From the NCBI RefSeq assembly GCF_003254625.1, contig NZ_QJRJ01000071.1:62001-126000 (forward strand): a stretch of 64,000 nt of DNA, read 5' to 3'. The notes below the pieces were generated by a model. The model worked only from the letters and a program-made list of their open reading frames with translations. It searched no databases and was not told the DNA's origin. Origin of the DNA: Flavobacterium ginsenosidimutans. Lineage in GTDB: Bacteria > Bacteroidota > Bacteroidia > Flavobacteriales > Flavobacteriaceae. Below, one piece after another: positions 43,117-52,192 of the stretch (positions are counted from its first letter, which is position 1; every line of letters begins with the position of its first letter). The translations under genes and the position numbers were made by a program.

Positions 43117-43830
43117 TTAAACATGAATAATTTCATCTTCAATAAGCAAATCTTCTCGGCGTAAGCGCAAGAAAATTTGGGCAACAGCAATTGTATCTTT
43201 TTCGCAATAGGTAATAATTCGGTCAATATCTTTTTCGACATAATAGACATGAGCAACCTGACTTCCGTCAATATCTCCTTTTGGAGAAGGAATACCAAGA
43301 ATTTTAGTCAACAATTTTAAAGAAGTAAAATGCTTATAATCGCCAAATTTCCATAATTCTAAAGTGTCGAGATGTGGAATTTCCCAAGGTTTTTTCCCGA
43401 ATAAATTAAGTTTGTCTGGAATTGGCATTTGATTGATGATCATTCGCCTTGCAATAAACGGAATATCGAATTCTTTAGAATTATGTCCGCACAACAAATG
43501 CTGTGGCTGTTTGAAATGATTGTTGATCAGATTTGAAAAGTCTTTTAGGATTTTCTTTTCTTCACCAAAAAAAGAAGTCACTCTAAAATTACGAACATCG
43601 CCTTTAATCGTAAAGAAGCCAACTGAAATGCAAATAATCTTTCCAAATTCAGCCCAAATTCCGGCGCGTTCGTAAAATTCTTCTGGTGTAAAATCATCTT
43701 TACGTTGATATTGCGTTTTTAAATCCCAAAGTGACTGCATTTCCGCGTCAAGCGAATTGAAATTCTCTTCTTCAGGAACAGTTTCTATATCAAGAAAGAG
43801 AATGTTATTAAGGTTTATCTTTTCAATCAT
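43117..43830 (-). CDS. 3'-5' exonuclease of the PolB-exonuclease type
   Basis: DEDD nuclease of 237 residues (PF10108-type). Motif I: LFLDIETVPEEE (Asp and Glu ligands); motif II: LCGHNSKEFDIPFIARR; motif III: IITYCEKDTIAVAQIFLRL (YxxxD-type). No polymerase domain. Role presumably in repair or RNA/DNA trimming. No signal peptide. Confidence 0.88.
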   Translation of the reverse strand: MIEKINLNNILFLDIETVPEEENFNSLDAEMQSLWDLKTQYQRKDDFTPEEFYERAGIWAEFGKIICISVGFFTIKGDVRNFRVTSFFGEEKKILKDFSNLINNHFKQPQHLLCGHNSKEFDIPFIARRMIINQMPIPDKLNLFGKKPWEIPHLDTLELWKFGDYKHFTSLKLLTKILGIPSPKGDIDGSQVAHVYYVEKDIDRIITYCEKDTIAVAQIFLRLRREDLLIEDEIIHV

Positions 43831-43837
43831 ATTTTTT

Positions 43838-43860
43838 TAGCCACGAATTCACGAATTTAT
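43838..43860. repeat. TAGCCACGAATTCACGAATT repeat
   Basis: Intact copy of a short flavobacterial repeat. A second copy at 57331-57380 is interrupted by about 27 bases. The 190-base gap to the next gene holds no gene. Confidence 0.4.
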
Positions 43861-44020
43861 TCTAATTTTTATTTGCTATAAATGTACACAAATTTGATTT
43901 TTTATGGAGCATGAAATATATAATTGAATGAATTTTCTTATTTAAATATTGAAATGTAAAAAATAAAGAAAGTTAAAGGGAAGAAAAATAAGGGATAATT
44001 TGTGTAATTAGTAGCAAATA

Positions 44021-44497
44021 CTAAAACAAGCTTTGCTGTGCAGATGGACTTTCGTGTTCCAAAAGCCATTTTTTACGTGATAATCCGCCGGCGTATCCAG
44101 TTAAAGATCCATTTGTGCCAATAACGCGGTGGCAAGGCACAACGATCCAAAGCGGATTTTTACCATTTGCAGAAGCTACGGCACGAATTGCTTTTACATC
44201 TCCCAATTTTTTGGTTTGATCCATATAACTTACCGTTTTCCCATATGGAATTTCTAATAATGCTTTCCAGACTTTTTGCTGAAATTCGGTTCCTTGCGGA
44301 TTTAGTTTTAGATCAAAATCGGTTCTTTTGCCTTCAAAATATTCATTTAATTGTGAAACGGCGTCATGTAAAACCTTTGGAATTTTCTTAGAAACTTCAT
44401 TTGTGCCAACATCAGAAACAGAAATCACGGCAATACCATTTTCATCTCCAATGATTTTGGTGATTCCTAGAGGTGAATTGATGTAGACTGTTTCCAT
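44021..44497 (-). CDS. ogt: Methylated-DNA-protein-cysteine methyltransferase
   Basis: Suicidal O6-alkylguanine repair enzyme of 158 residues. The alkyl-acceptor motif PCHRV lies in IVVPCHRVIG, and the helix-turn-helix AIRAVASANGKNP precedes it. The ATG at 44497 (METVYINSPLG) is the family start; an upstream ATG adds 13 residues without conservation. The C-terminus ends SAQQSLF, where QQSLF resembles the QLSLF-type sliding-clamp binding motif. That motif is not usual in Ogt proteins as I know them. Confidence 0.94.
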   Translation of the reverse strand: METVYINSPLGITKIIGDENGIAVISVSDVGTNEVSKKIPKVLHDAVSQLNEYFEGKRTDFDLKLNPQGTEFQQKVWKALLEIPYGKTVSYMDQTKKLGDVKAIRAVASANGKNPLWIVVPCHRVIGTNGSLTGYAGGLSRKKWLLEHESPSAQQSLF

Positions 44498-44536
44498 GAT
44501 TTTTGAGTTAATTACAAAGATAGGAAGGTTTCGCAT

Positions 44537-44554
44537 TCCCGATAGTTATCGGGA
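44537..44554. repeat. Palindrome TCCCGATA-GT-TATCGGGA
   Basis: An 18-base perfect inverted repeat, a common Flavobacteriia element. AGCCTGAATGAAGTCGAAGG at 44637-44656 is a variant of the CTGAGCGAAGTCGAAG repeat. No gene is present in this 180-base gap. Confidence 0.6.
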
Positions 44555-44714
44555 GCAAAGTTTTTTTAAACCATATAAATTACATAAAGTAATTTAAGTT
44601 TATTGTTTTTGCATCACACGGTTTATACGATTGTTAGCCTGAATGAAGTCGAAGGTTTGTGAAAAATAATATATCTCTCTGACTTTTATTAAATATAGAA
44701 ATATAAATAATCAA

Positions 44715-45290
44715 TTAAAAAGTCATTAATAAACCACAGTTTGATTCTTTTGCTTCTTCGTAAATCTCAATTAATTCTTCATAAGCTTGTATAATTTCTT
44801 TATCTAAGCTCTCAGTCTCGAAGATATCTATGAAGTTTTGTTTTAAGCTTATTAGTTCTTTATGAATGCTTGAAATTTGCTGAGAGTCAATAAAACCAAG
44901 TCCCATTTTGCCTGGGTCTAGAGTAAAATTTTCAGAATCTAATGATTTGCCAAGTATATAATATTCATTATTGAACTTAAGGTCTAATTCATCAAATGAC
45001 TCTAATAATAATTCCCAGCTATAGGATAACCCTAATTCTTCATCAGGATTATAATATTTTGTCATTGCAAAATCGGCTAGTTCTTGAATGTCTTCGGTTT
45101 CTAATTCTTCTATCCATTGAGCGGTAAGTTCTTCTCCTGAATAAGGTGACTTTAAATCGTTTAAATTTTGGTTTATAAAAGAAATTAGCAATTTTTCGTT
45201 GTCTGTTTCTCCAGCAGTAAGAATAATTTCTGATAATTCTTTTGTAAAGGCTGATGTATTAAACAAAAATGATTTGTGTTCCATTGACAT
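44715..45290 (-). CDS. Acidic hypothetical protein
   Basis: Protein of 191 residues, rich in Glu, Ile and Leu, with no signal peptide, membrane span or Cys motif. The sequence reads as mostly helical (LLLESFDELDLKFNNEYYIL, LDKEIIQAYEELIEIYEEAK). I do not recognise the family. It has the size and acidity of bacterial immunity proteins, but no toxin is adjacent, so this is only a possibility. Confidence 0.65.
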   Translation of the reverse strand: MSMEHKSFLFNTSAFTKELSEIILTAGETDNEKLLISFINQNLNDLKSPYSGEELTAQWIEELETEDIQELADFAMTKYYNPDEELGLSYSWELLLESFDELDLKFNNEYYILGKSLDSENFTLDPGKMGLGFIDSQQISSIHKELISLKQNFIDIFETESLDKEIIQAYEELIEIYEEAKESNCGLLMTF

Positions 45291-45419
45291 GATTTTCGCT
45301 TTAAAATTTTTTGCAAAAATGTTTTATGGATGCGTTTTTAATAGCCTCAAAAAGATGTATTTATATCACTTTAAGTTTAAATGAGGATTTCAACTTTACC
45401 AAACCTAATATTTTAGAGT

Positions 45420-46256
45420 TTAATAATTATCTAAACAGAATTTATAGTTCAAATAGTTTTCTATTCTTTCACTCGAAACAACCTTTTTGATATTCGATTT
45501 TTCAAAACTGAATTTCGGTTTCTCCAAGTTCATTTCGATCGCTTTATTTGTGTAATATTCTTCTCTCGTTGGATGAAAAGGTGCAACGGCATTAAAAATT
45601 TCATTCCATTTCGATTGGATTATTATTTCCTCAATAATGCTAATGCAATCCTTTTGGTGAATTAAATTGATTGGCGCATCTGGATTTTCAAGGTTTTCTT
45701 TTCCAGCTAAAAACTTTACAGGATGACGATCTTCGCCAATTAATCCGCCGAAGCGTAGAATTGTGGTTTCGAAGTTTTGATTTTCTTTAAGAAGATTTTC
45801 TGCTAAAACCAATTGTTTACCACTCTCAGTCTCTGGATTAGGAATAGTTTCTTCGTTTATAAGGCTATTATCATCGCTATAAACAGAAGTTGAACTCACA
45901 AAAAGTACTTTTTTAATGGTTGATTTTTCTATAAAAGGAATTAAAGTTTGAATTTTTTCGACAAAAATCTTCTTTTCAGAATTTGGATCGGCAGCTCTTA
46001 ATTTTGGCGGAATATCAATAATTAAAATTTCGCTTTCCGCTAAAAAAGTATTGATATTCTCAGAAACACTTTCGCTTTCAAGTCTTCCTTCGACTTCGCT
46101 CAGGAGGACAAGAAAAGGATTTATTCCTAAATTTTTTAAAATAGAAAGTTTGTTTTCGGAAGTTGTTGATCCGTTTACTGAATTTCCTTTTTCAATTAAT
46201 GCTTTTGCTAAAGGAAGACCAAGCCAGCCACAGCCTAATATGCTTATTTGTTTCAT
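45420..46256 (-). CDS. NAD(P)-binding SDR/epimerase-like protein (YeeZ type)
   Basis: Rossmann-fold protein of 278 residues. N-terminal motif ILGCGWLGLPLAKAL, later VLFVSSTSVYSDD as in extended SDRs, then ILRFGGLIGEDRHP. Substrate unknown. Residues LSEVEG come from a REP-like sequence (46088-46103) in frame, so an insertion may have lengthened a loop after strand 3. Ends near a gene-poor area, upstream of a shared terminator. Confidence 0.82.
   Translation of the reverse strand: MKQISILGCGWLGLPLAKALIEKGNSVNGSTTSENKLSILKNLGINPFLVLLSEVEGRLESESVSENINTFLAESEILIIDIPPKLRAADPNSEKKIFVEKIQTLIPFIEKSTIKKVLFVSSTSVYSDDNSLINEETIPNPETESGKQLVLAENLLKENQNFETTILRFGGLIGEDRHPVKFLAGKENLENPDAPINLIHQKDCISIIEEIIIQSKWNEIFNAVAPFHPTREEYYTNKAIEMNLEKPKFSFEKSNIKKVVSSERIENYLNYKFCLDNY
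46088..46103. repeat. REP-like fragment inside the epimerase gene
   Basis: CTTCGACTTCGCTCAG here is exactly the reverse complement of CTGAGCGAAGTCGAAG in the element at 5199-5277. On the minus strand it encodes LSEVEG, the peptide that the intergenic copy would encode in its open frame. Confidence 0.65.
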
Positions 46257-46319
46257 TTTTTGAGATTCAAAGACGCAAAGGTAAAGAGGAGTAAAGAATT
46301 TTTGGTTACAGTTAATAAA

Positions 46320-46343
46320 AAAGGCAGATTTAAATCTGCCTTT
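46320..46343. terminator. Terminator between peptidase and epimerase
   Basis: AAAGGCAGATTT-AAATCTGCCTTT is a perfect 24-base palindrome, with an A-rich left flank giving a U-run for leftward transcripts. It ends the M28 peptidase transcript. Confidence 0.85.
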
Positions 46344-46350
46344 GTGTTTT

Positions 46351-48744
46351 TTATTCTGGTTTTACAGCTGGAGCTGTTACGCTATCTTTTGCAACCGTTA
46401 AACTATCTTTGACCACAACTGGTTCTATCGGTTTTACTGGTGGTGTATATCTTTTGATTTTCTGCTGTATTAAAACTGCATCATTCAAAACAAAAGGAGT
46501 TGGCATCATCCAGTTTTCTCTTGGTTTAACATTTAATAATGGATTGCTCATTAAATCAAATGAACTTTCGATTAAATCCATATTAAAAATAGACGATTTA
46601 TTGATGTAGAATTCCATTTCAAGCGGTTCATTGCCTACAACATAATAGCATAAAATTTTGCTGTCTTCTCTCTGCAGACGATTTCCTTTTTCTCCTGAAG
46701 TCGCTACGCCATTTGCTTTAAAGTTATAAAACGTCATTTTTGGATTAGCGTAAATGTCATAACGATTTACTTTTCTATTTGGAGTAATCCTGATTTTCAA
46801 ATATCTATTGTTTCCAATAACGCTGTCTCTCAAAAATTGAATTGTTGGTTTTGGAACCTCCACAACTGGCGCTATAGCGCTGTAAGTAAATGTTGAATTG
46901 TATTTGCTTGAAAGAGGCAGTGTATTCAAACCAATCGCTTTCTGATTCGTTTGTCCTAAATAAGATTTAGTCCATTCGTCTAAATTAGTATCATAAGTTG
47001 TCCATACAGCAGAATTATTATCTGCATTATAAACATACAATAGACTGTTTGATTTGGCTTTACCTTGTTCGTAACCTGAATTATATCCTGCGTAGACGAA
47101 AAATGAGATCGAAGCGATAAAGAAAATTACAATCCAAGCGCCTTTTTTAGCGAATGCTCCAAAAATTGGAAGCAGCAATCCGAATAATAAAACGGTTAAA
47201 ATAGCACTTCCATATAAAATTTTTAGTCCTAAACCAATTGGAAACATTACGATAAACGGAGCAATAATGGCTAAAGCTGGAATGCTGAAAATTAAATTCA
47301 TTCCTAAACTGTAATGCTGTGTAAAGACAAATATTCCGAATAAAAGTATTCCGAAATAAACGGGAATGATTAAGAAGCCAGCGCCGGTTAAGCTGTTTGC
47401 TAAAAACCCGTTTATGATAATCCAAAGCAATAAAGGAGCCACAAAATGATTCATGGTAATTTTAGCTTCAGAGAAATGGTGGTAGAAAGCAAAACAAATT
47501 GCGATACTCAAAGTAACAAAAGCGCCTATGTAAGCGTGTCCGTTATAAGTAAATCCGTTTAAAAGATCAGAATATTGCGGATAAATTTCAAGCATTAACC
47601 TCCATCCTAAAAATGTCACCAATCCTGCAATTATAATTGAGCCAAGAAAAGGAACAAAACCTTTGAAAATTTCTGTAAAAGTGATGATTCTTTTTACTTT
47701 TCCAACGAAAATAAAGAAAACCAATAAGCCAAAAGCAATTAGTGTCATTGGCATTACCCAAGAAAACGGATAATTGATGAAAGAAAATGGAGCACTGAAA
47801 TAAACATTATCTTGAGTAGATTCTGTTTGGTTTAAGTCAATGTTTGAGAAGTATTTTATCAAAGGCATGATATAAGTGCCTTGATGCGCAAGTGTTGTTT
47901 TGTTTAAATGCTGTACATCATCCTGCTGTGTATGATAATTGAAATGACCATCGATAAAAGCAAAATTGAAACCCTGGATATTTCCTTGTTCTCTAAAAAC
48001 GGTTAGATCAGTATCATTCGGAAGCATTTTGTAAATGCTGTACATGAGAGAGTTTGAAACTGGATGAGAAGGTTTTGCTTTAGTAAATTCCTTAATCAAG
48101 GCCTCATTTCCTTTGTTGGTCTCCAGCAGCATGTAACTTGGTCCAGAAGTTCCTCTTGCTTCGAAATTTAAAACCAAACCAACGTCTTTTGCCCAAGGAT
48201 GCTTATTCACAAACAATGCAGCTCCATTTAATCCTAATTCCTCAGCATCTGAGAATAATATAATAATATCGTTTTTTTGAGGATGTTTAGAATATAAAAA
48301 GGCACGTACACCTTCTAAAATTGTTGCGACACCAGAAGCGTCGTCGCTTGCACCTTTTGAGAAAGAATGTGGCGCGCTATCGTAATGAGAAAGAAGCAAA
48401 AGTGCTTTTGTATTGTCCGTTCCTTTAATTCGAGCTAAAATATTCTTTGACTTTACTAAAAGACCTTTATCATTTAGAGTAAAACCTTCCTGAATACTCG
48501 TTTCTAAGCCTATTCTGTTTAATTCGAGTTTTAGATAATTGGCAACTAATTCGTGATTTGTCGATCCGACGTAGTGCGGTTTCTGCGCAATAATCTCAAC
48601 CTGATTTAAGGCTCTTTCGGTTGAGAATTCAGCTAGCGCTTCGTCATCTTTAGAGATTCCTTGCGGCATCATCGTGGCATATATAATGCCGAGTAAAGCT
48701 AAAACGCAGGCTATGGCTAGAATTGAGGTTTGGTTTTTTCTCAT
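46351..48744 (-). CDS. M28 family membrane-anchored aminopeptidase
   Basis: Protein of 797 residues. N-terminal TM (8-26), then the zinc peptidase domain: LLLSHYDSAPH (His120), GASDDASGVA (Asp134), FSDAEELGLNG (Glu168/169), and later HYHTQQDD-like NYHTQQDDVQH metal ligands. From about residue 330 there are several TM helices, then a beta-rich periplasmic C-terminus. The layout resembles the Fxna-like M28 family. It degrades peptides, most likely facing the periplasm. Confidence 0.88.
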   Translation of the reverse strand: MRKNQTSILAIACVLALLGIIYATMMPQGISKDDEALAEFSTERALNQVEIIAQKPHYVGSTNHELVANYLKLELNRIGLETSIQEGFTLNDKGLLVKSKNILARIKGTDNTKALLLLSHYDSAPHSFSKGASDDASGVATILEGVRAFLYSKHPQKNDIIILFSDAEELGLNGAALFVNKHPWAKDVGLVLNFEARGTSGPSYMLLETNKGNEALIKEFTKAKPSHPVSNSLMYSIYKMLPNDTDLTVFREQGNIQGFNFAFIDGHFNYHTQQDDVQHLNKTTLAHQGTYIMPLIKYFSNIDLNQTESTQDNVYFSAPFSFINYPFSWVMPMTLIAFGLLVFFIFVGKVKRIITFTEIFKGFVPFLGSIIIAGLVTFLGWRLMLEIYPQYSDLLNGFTYNGHAYIGAFVTLSIAICFAFYHHFSEAKITMNHFVAPLLLWIIINGFLANSLTGAGFLIIPVYFGILLFGIFVFTQHYSLGMNLIFSIPALAIIAPFIVMFPIGLGLKILYGSAILTVLLFGLLLPIFGAFAKKGAWIVIFFIASISFFVYAGYNSGYEQGKAKSNSLLYVYNADNNSAVWTTYDTNLDEWTKSYLGQTNQKAIGLNTLPLSSKYNSTFTYSAIAPVVEVPKPTIQFLRDSVIGNNRYLKIRITPNRKVNRYDIYANPKMTFYNFKANGVATSGEKGNRLQREDSKILCYYVVGNEPLEMEFYINKSSIFNMDLIESSFDLMSNPLLNVKPRENWMMPTPFVLNDAVLIQQKIKRYTPPVKPIEPVVVKDSLTVAKDSVTAPAVKPE

Positions 48745-48760
48745 GGTGAATAAATACTAA

Positions 48761-49108
48761 CTATATTTCTTTTTTAACAAGCATAAAATAATCATTGTCC
48801 AAGGAACGATAGCCTTGATCGTACAAGAAATAATATGTATTTCCTGTCTTGGTTTGTAAAATGTTTGTAAAGAACTCAAAATCAAAGCCTTTGTTCAGCA
48901 TTTTGTCTCTTGAAGCTTTCGATTTTCCGTCTACATTTAACTCTGCCAAAATACGGTAATTTTTGCGTAACTTGTTGTTTATATTTCGCATGAAATTCGT
49001 ACTATCTTTATTTATTTTGTTATTGTAGGCATTTCGGCAGCTATCTGAACAGAATTTCTTGTCTTCGCGACCGAAAATTTTGGCTGAGCATTCGAGGCAT
49101 GTTTTCAT
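48761..49108 (-). CDS. Small zinc-ribbon protein (DUF2116-like)
   Basis: Protein of 115 residues. CLECSAKIFGREDKKFCSDSC is a Cys4 zinc ribbon (four cysteines at 4, 7, 20 and 24) seen in small Zn-ribbon proteins. A basic C-terminal part (NNKLRKNYRILAELN) follows. The gene overlaps the GNAT-nitrilase gene by 4 bases, so they are coupled. Confidence 0.75.
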   Translation of the reverse strand: MKTCLECSAKIFGREDKKFCSDSCRNAYNNKINKDSTNFMRNINNKLRKNYRILAELNVDGKSKASRDKMLNKGFDFEFFTNILQTKTGNTYYFLYDQGYRSLDNDYFMLVKKEI

Positions 49109-50634
49109 GAATTCAATTTTTTAATTTCGTAAAGATCTGTTCTTCGGTCTTTTAATGTTTTGACGCTTCCGTGTTCGTGAAGTTCTTTCAATAAATTAAG
49201 ATCAACATCTACAATTAATGTCATTTCTGTATTTGGAGTAGCTTCAGCTTTGATTCCGTTACTTGGAAAAGCAAAATCAGAAGGAGTAAATACAGATGAC
49301 TGTGCATATTGAATGTCCATATTATTTACTTTCGGAAGATTTCCAACACAGCCAGCTATTGCAACGTAACATTCGTTTTCGATGGCGCGTGCTTGAGAAC
49401 AATGTTTTACGCGTGTATAACCATTTTGTGTATCTGTTAAAAAAGGCACAAACAAGATATCCATTCCTTCATCTGCCAAAAGTCTAGAAAGTTCAGGGAA
49501 TTCAACGTCGTAGCAAATTAGAATTCCAATTTTACCACAATCTGTATCGAAGGTTTTAAATTGCGATCCACCTTTCATACCCCAATGAACAACTTCGTTT
49601 GGCGTGATATGAATTTTGGTATACATTTCTGAAGTCCCGTCTCTTTTGCATAAGAAACCAACATTATAGAGATTTCCACCTTCTAAATAAGGCATACTTC
49701 CAGTAATAATATTGATATTGTATGAAATGGCAAATTCCTGAAACTTCTTTCTAATAGGGTCAGAGTGACGTGCTAATTCACGAATGGCTTCTGCTTCAGA
49801 CAAATGATTATAATCGGCCATTAACGGCGCAATAAACAATTCTGGAAACAAAGCGAAATCAGATCCATAACCCGAAACGGCATCGATGAAAAATTCAGCT
49901 TGTTCAAAAAGTGCTTCGACATTATTCAACGGACGCATCTGCCACTGAATTAATCCTAAACGAATAATATTTTTCTTAAGATTAATCAGTTTAGGACTAT
50001 CATCATAATAAATATTATTCCATTCCAGTAAAACTGCAAATTCTTTCGATTCTTCATCTCCTTCCAAATAATTTTTTATGACTCTCAAAACGTGAAAATC
50101 ATTGCTTAATTGGAAAGAAAGAACGGGATCGTATAATTCTTTGGTTCGTACTTTTTCAATATACGTTTTGGGAGACATTTTTTTGGCATGTTCTCTGTAA
50201 TTCGGAATCCTTCCCGCAAAAACAATCGCTTTTAAGTTTAATTGTTCGCAAAGTTCCTTTCTAGCATCGTATAATCGACGGCCAAGACGCAAGCCTCTGT
50301 AGTTTGGATGAATAAAAACATCAATTCCGTATAAAATTTCAGCATTATCATTGTGAGTAGAGAAAGTGTAGTCACCGCTAATCTGTTGATAATTGTGTCT
50401 CTTCTCTACTAATTTTTCATCGACAATAAGAGATAGGGCAGAGCCAACAACTTTTCCGTCAACCAAAATCACCAGTTGTCCTTCTGGAAAAATTGAAAGC
50501 AGTCTTTCAATATCATCAGATCCCCAATAGGAATCGGCCATTTCTGGATACGATTCGATCATTGATTTTTTTAATTGTTTATAGTCTTCAATTTCAAGAT
50601 TTCGTAATTCGACTTTTTTAATTTTTGTCTGCAT
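49105..50634 (-). CDS. GNAT acetyltransferase fused to carbon-nitrogen hydrolase
   Basis: Fusion of 509 residues. Residues 1-210 form a GNAT domain (NYRGLRLGRRLYDARKELCE as the acetyl-CoA site). Residues about 228-500 form a nitrilase domain with the Glu-Lys-Cys triad in ALFPELFIAP, YTKIHITPNE and GILICYDVEFPELSR. Such fusions occur in several bacteria. The substrate is not known; an amide or nitrile hydrolase acting on a small acylated molecule is likely. It overlaps the zinc-ribbon gene by 4 bases. Confidence 0.87.
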   Translation of the reverse strand: MQTKIKKVELRNLEIEDYKQLKKSMIESYPEMADSYWGSDDIERLLSIFPEGQLVILVDGKVVGSALSLIVDEKLVEKRHNYQQISGDYTFSTHNDNAEILYGIDVFIHPNYRGLRLGRRLYDARKELCEQLNLKAIVFAGRIPNYREHAKKMSPKTYIEKVRTKELYDPVLSFQLSNDFHVLRVIKNYLEGDEESKEFAVLLEWNNIYYDDSPKLINLKKNIIRLGLIQWQMRPLNNVEALFEQAEFFIDAVSGYGSDFALFPELFIAPLMADYNHLSEAEAIRELARHSDPIRKKFQEFAISYNINIITGSMPYLEGGNLYNVGFLCKRDGTSEMYTKIHITPNEVVHWGMKGGSQFKTFDTDCGKIGILICYDVEFPELSRLLADEGMDILFVPFLTDTQNGYTRVKHCSQARAIENECYVAIAGCVGNLPKVNNMDIQYAQSSVFTPSDFAFPSNGIKAEATPNTEMTLIVDVDLNLLKELHEHGSVKTLKDRRTDLYEIKKLNS

Positions 50635-50811
50635 ATCGTAAGATTTATCTCAAATATACAAAAAACAATTTCCATTTACAAACGCTTACAAATACTTACA
50701 GTCGATAGTAAATAGTTAGCAACCGACTGTCAGTACTTGGGTTTTGCATCTTTGCCGTGTTGAATTTGATGAACGATTCAATTTAATAGTAACATAAAAA
50801 TAGTATACGCC

Positions 50812-51144
50812 ATGAGTGCAATTAGAAACAAAGTACAATTAATCGGGAATGTTGGTAATGATCCAGAAATTAAAACATTAGAAAGCGGTAGAAAACTAGC
50901 ACATTTGACAATCGCAACAAATGAGATTTATAGAAATGATAAAGGCGAAAAAGTAGAGCAAACCGAGTGGCATCGTATAACAGCTTGGGGGAAAACAGCT
51001 GAGATAATTGAAAAGTATGTTGTGAAAGGAAAAGAAATTGCTGTTGAAGGAAAACTGACGCACAGAAGCTATGATGACAAAAACGGAGAAAAGAGATATA
51101 TAACTGAGGTTGTAATAAATGAAATTTTACTGCTGAGTAAATAA
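50812..51144 (+). CDS. ssb: Short single-stranded DNA-binding protein, no acidic tail
   Basis: Ssb of 110 residues: one OB fold (NKVQLIGNVGNDPEIKTLES, TEWHRITAWGKTAEIIEKYV, DKNGEKRYITEVVINEILLL). It ends in LLLSK right after the OB fold. The flexible linker and DDIPF-type acidic tip of a housekeeping Ssb are missing, so it probably lacks the usual protein-interaction tail and could be a second Ssb, for example for competence or repair. CATCTTTG (50747-50754) is a possible -7 element with one mismatch. Confidence 0.9.
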   Translation: MSAIRNKVQLIGNVGNDPEIKTLESGRKLAHLTIATNEIYRNDKGEKVEQTEWHRITAWGKTAEIIEKYVVKGKEIAVEGKLTHRSYDDKNGEKRYITEVVINEILLLSK

Positions 51145-51158
51145 CGCTTTTGCAAAAT

Positions 51159-51437
51159 AGCTAAACCCGACAGGTTTTTGAAACTTGTCGGGTTTAGCTA
51201 ATCGCTGTTTATCTCTAAAAACAATTCATTCCGTAGGAATGTTTCATCGGTAGAACTCGATTTGAATTATGGTTTTACGTTCCGTAGGAACGTTTGATTG
51301 TTAAAGCGGATGTTATTCCGCATAACAGGTGTCCCTACAGGACACGATCTAGACAAAATCATTTTTTTCTACCAACGAGATATTCCTAACGGAATAATCA
51401 TACCAAACCCGACAGGTTTCAAAAACTTGTCGGGTTT
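51159..51437. repeat. Repeat cluster: AAACCCGACAGGTTT hairpins bracketing GTTCCGTAGGAAC palindromes
   Basis: Two near-identical hairpins, AAACCCGACAGGTTT then AAACTTGTCGGGTTT, at 51159-51199 and 51405-51437, with 3-base loops and one G-T pair each. Between them stand CATTCC-GTA-GGAATG (51227-51241), ACGTTCC-GTA-GGAACGT (51277-51293), GTTAT-TCCGC-ATAAC (51312-51326), GTGTCC-CTACA-GGACAC (51329-51345) and TATTCC-TAAC-GGAATA (51381-51396). The second of these matches 22044-22060 exactly, with 21 identical bases or more. It fills the 314-base gap. Confidence 0.8.
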
Positions 51438-51458
51438 ATATTTTACAGAAAATTATTT

Positions 51459-52151
51459 TTATAAAATTGATACCCCATTAGCGTCAGTCGTCAGCACTTC
51501 GCTCATATAATCAAAAAAAGGCCTCATATTTTTAAAAGCATCAAGAGCCAGTTCTAAAAATTGCGGACTTAATACTTCGTCATCGGTAAAACGTTTTATC
51601 ACCAAGAACTGTTTGAAGCGAAGTAAATCGATCGCAGGATGATCTGAATCAAAACCTTTTGGAGATGTTTTTAATTGTTCGCCTTGAAGAGTTCCAAAAT
51701 TGCTTTTGAAAGATTTCGAATTCAGTATTTCTTGGAAGGTTTCTGGATCGTGAGCAAATTCGGTTCTTATTCGTTTTAAATCTGCTGTATTTGGACCCCA
51801 AAAGCCACCTGCAAAAAAGCTATTTCCTTTTTCGAGATGAAAATAATAGCCACCACGTCTCGCAGCAGTGGCACGAGTATAGCTTCCGCCCCAAAATGTT
51901 TTAAAAGGAGTTTTATCTTTGGAAAAACGAATGTCGCGATAGATTCTATAAACGCTTTTTTTGCCTGAAGTATTTTCTAAGACATCAGTTTTGGAAAGTT
52001 CTTTTAATAATGCACCAGCAAAATTCTCAATATGATTTAACTCAATTAAATATTCAGATTTGTGCTCGTCAAACCAAGGTCTGTTATTGTTTTCTTTAAG
52101 CTGGACTAAAAAATCCAAGCTCGATTTTGGGATTGTATTGGTGTTTTCCAT
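51459..52151 (-). CDS. DUF2461 domain protein
   Basis: Protein of 230 residues, the usual length for this uncharacterised family (TIGR02453). Conserved stretches: NNNRPWFDEHKSEY, SVYRIYRDIRFSKDKTPFK, ARRGGYYFHLEKGNSFFAGG. No enzymatic function is established for the family as I know it. Cytoplasmic, monocistronic, a terminator precedes it upstream. Confidence 0.85.
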   Translation of the reverse strand: MENTNTIPKSSLDFLVQLKENNNRPWFDEHKSEYLIELNHIENFAGALLKELSKTDVLENTSGKKSVYRIYRDIRFSKDKTPFKTFWGGSYTRATAARRGGYYFHLEKGNSFFAGGFWGPNTADLKRIRTEFAHDPETFQEILNSKSFKSNFGTLQGEQLKTSPKGFDSDHPAIDLLRFKQFLVIKRFTDDEVLSPQFLELALDAFKNMRPFFDYMSEVLTTDANGVSIL

Positions 52152-52192
52152 AATGCAGTTTAAAAATCGTAAGATAATTATTTTCTAAAATT

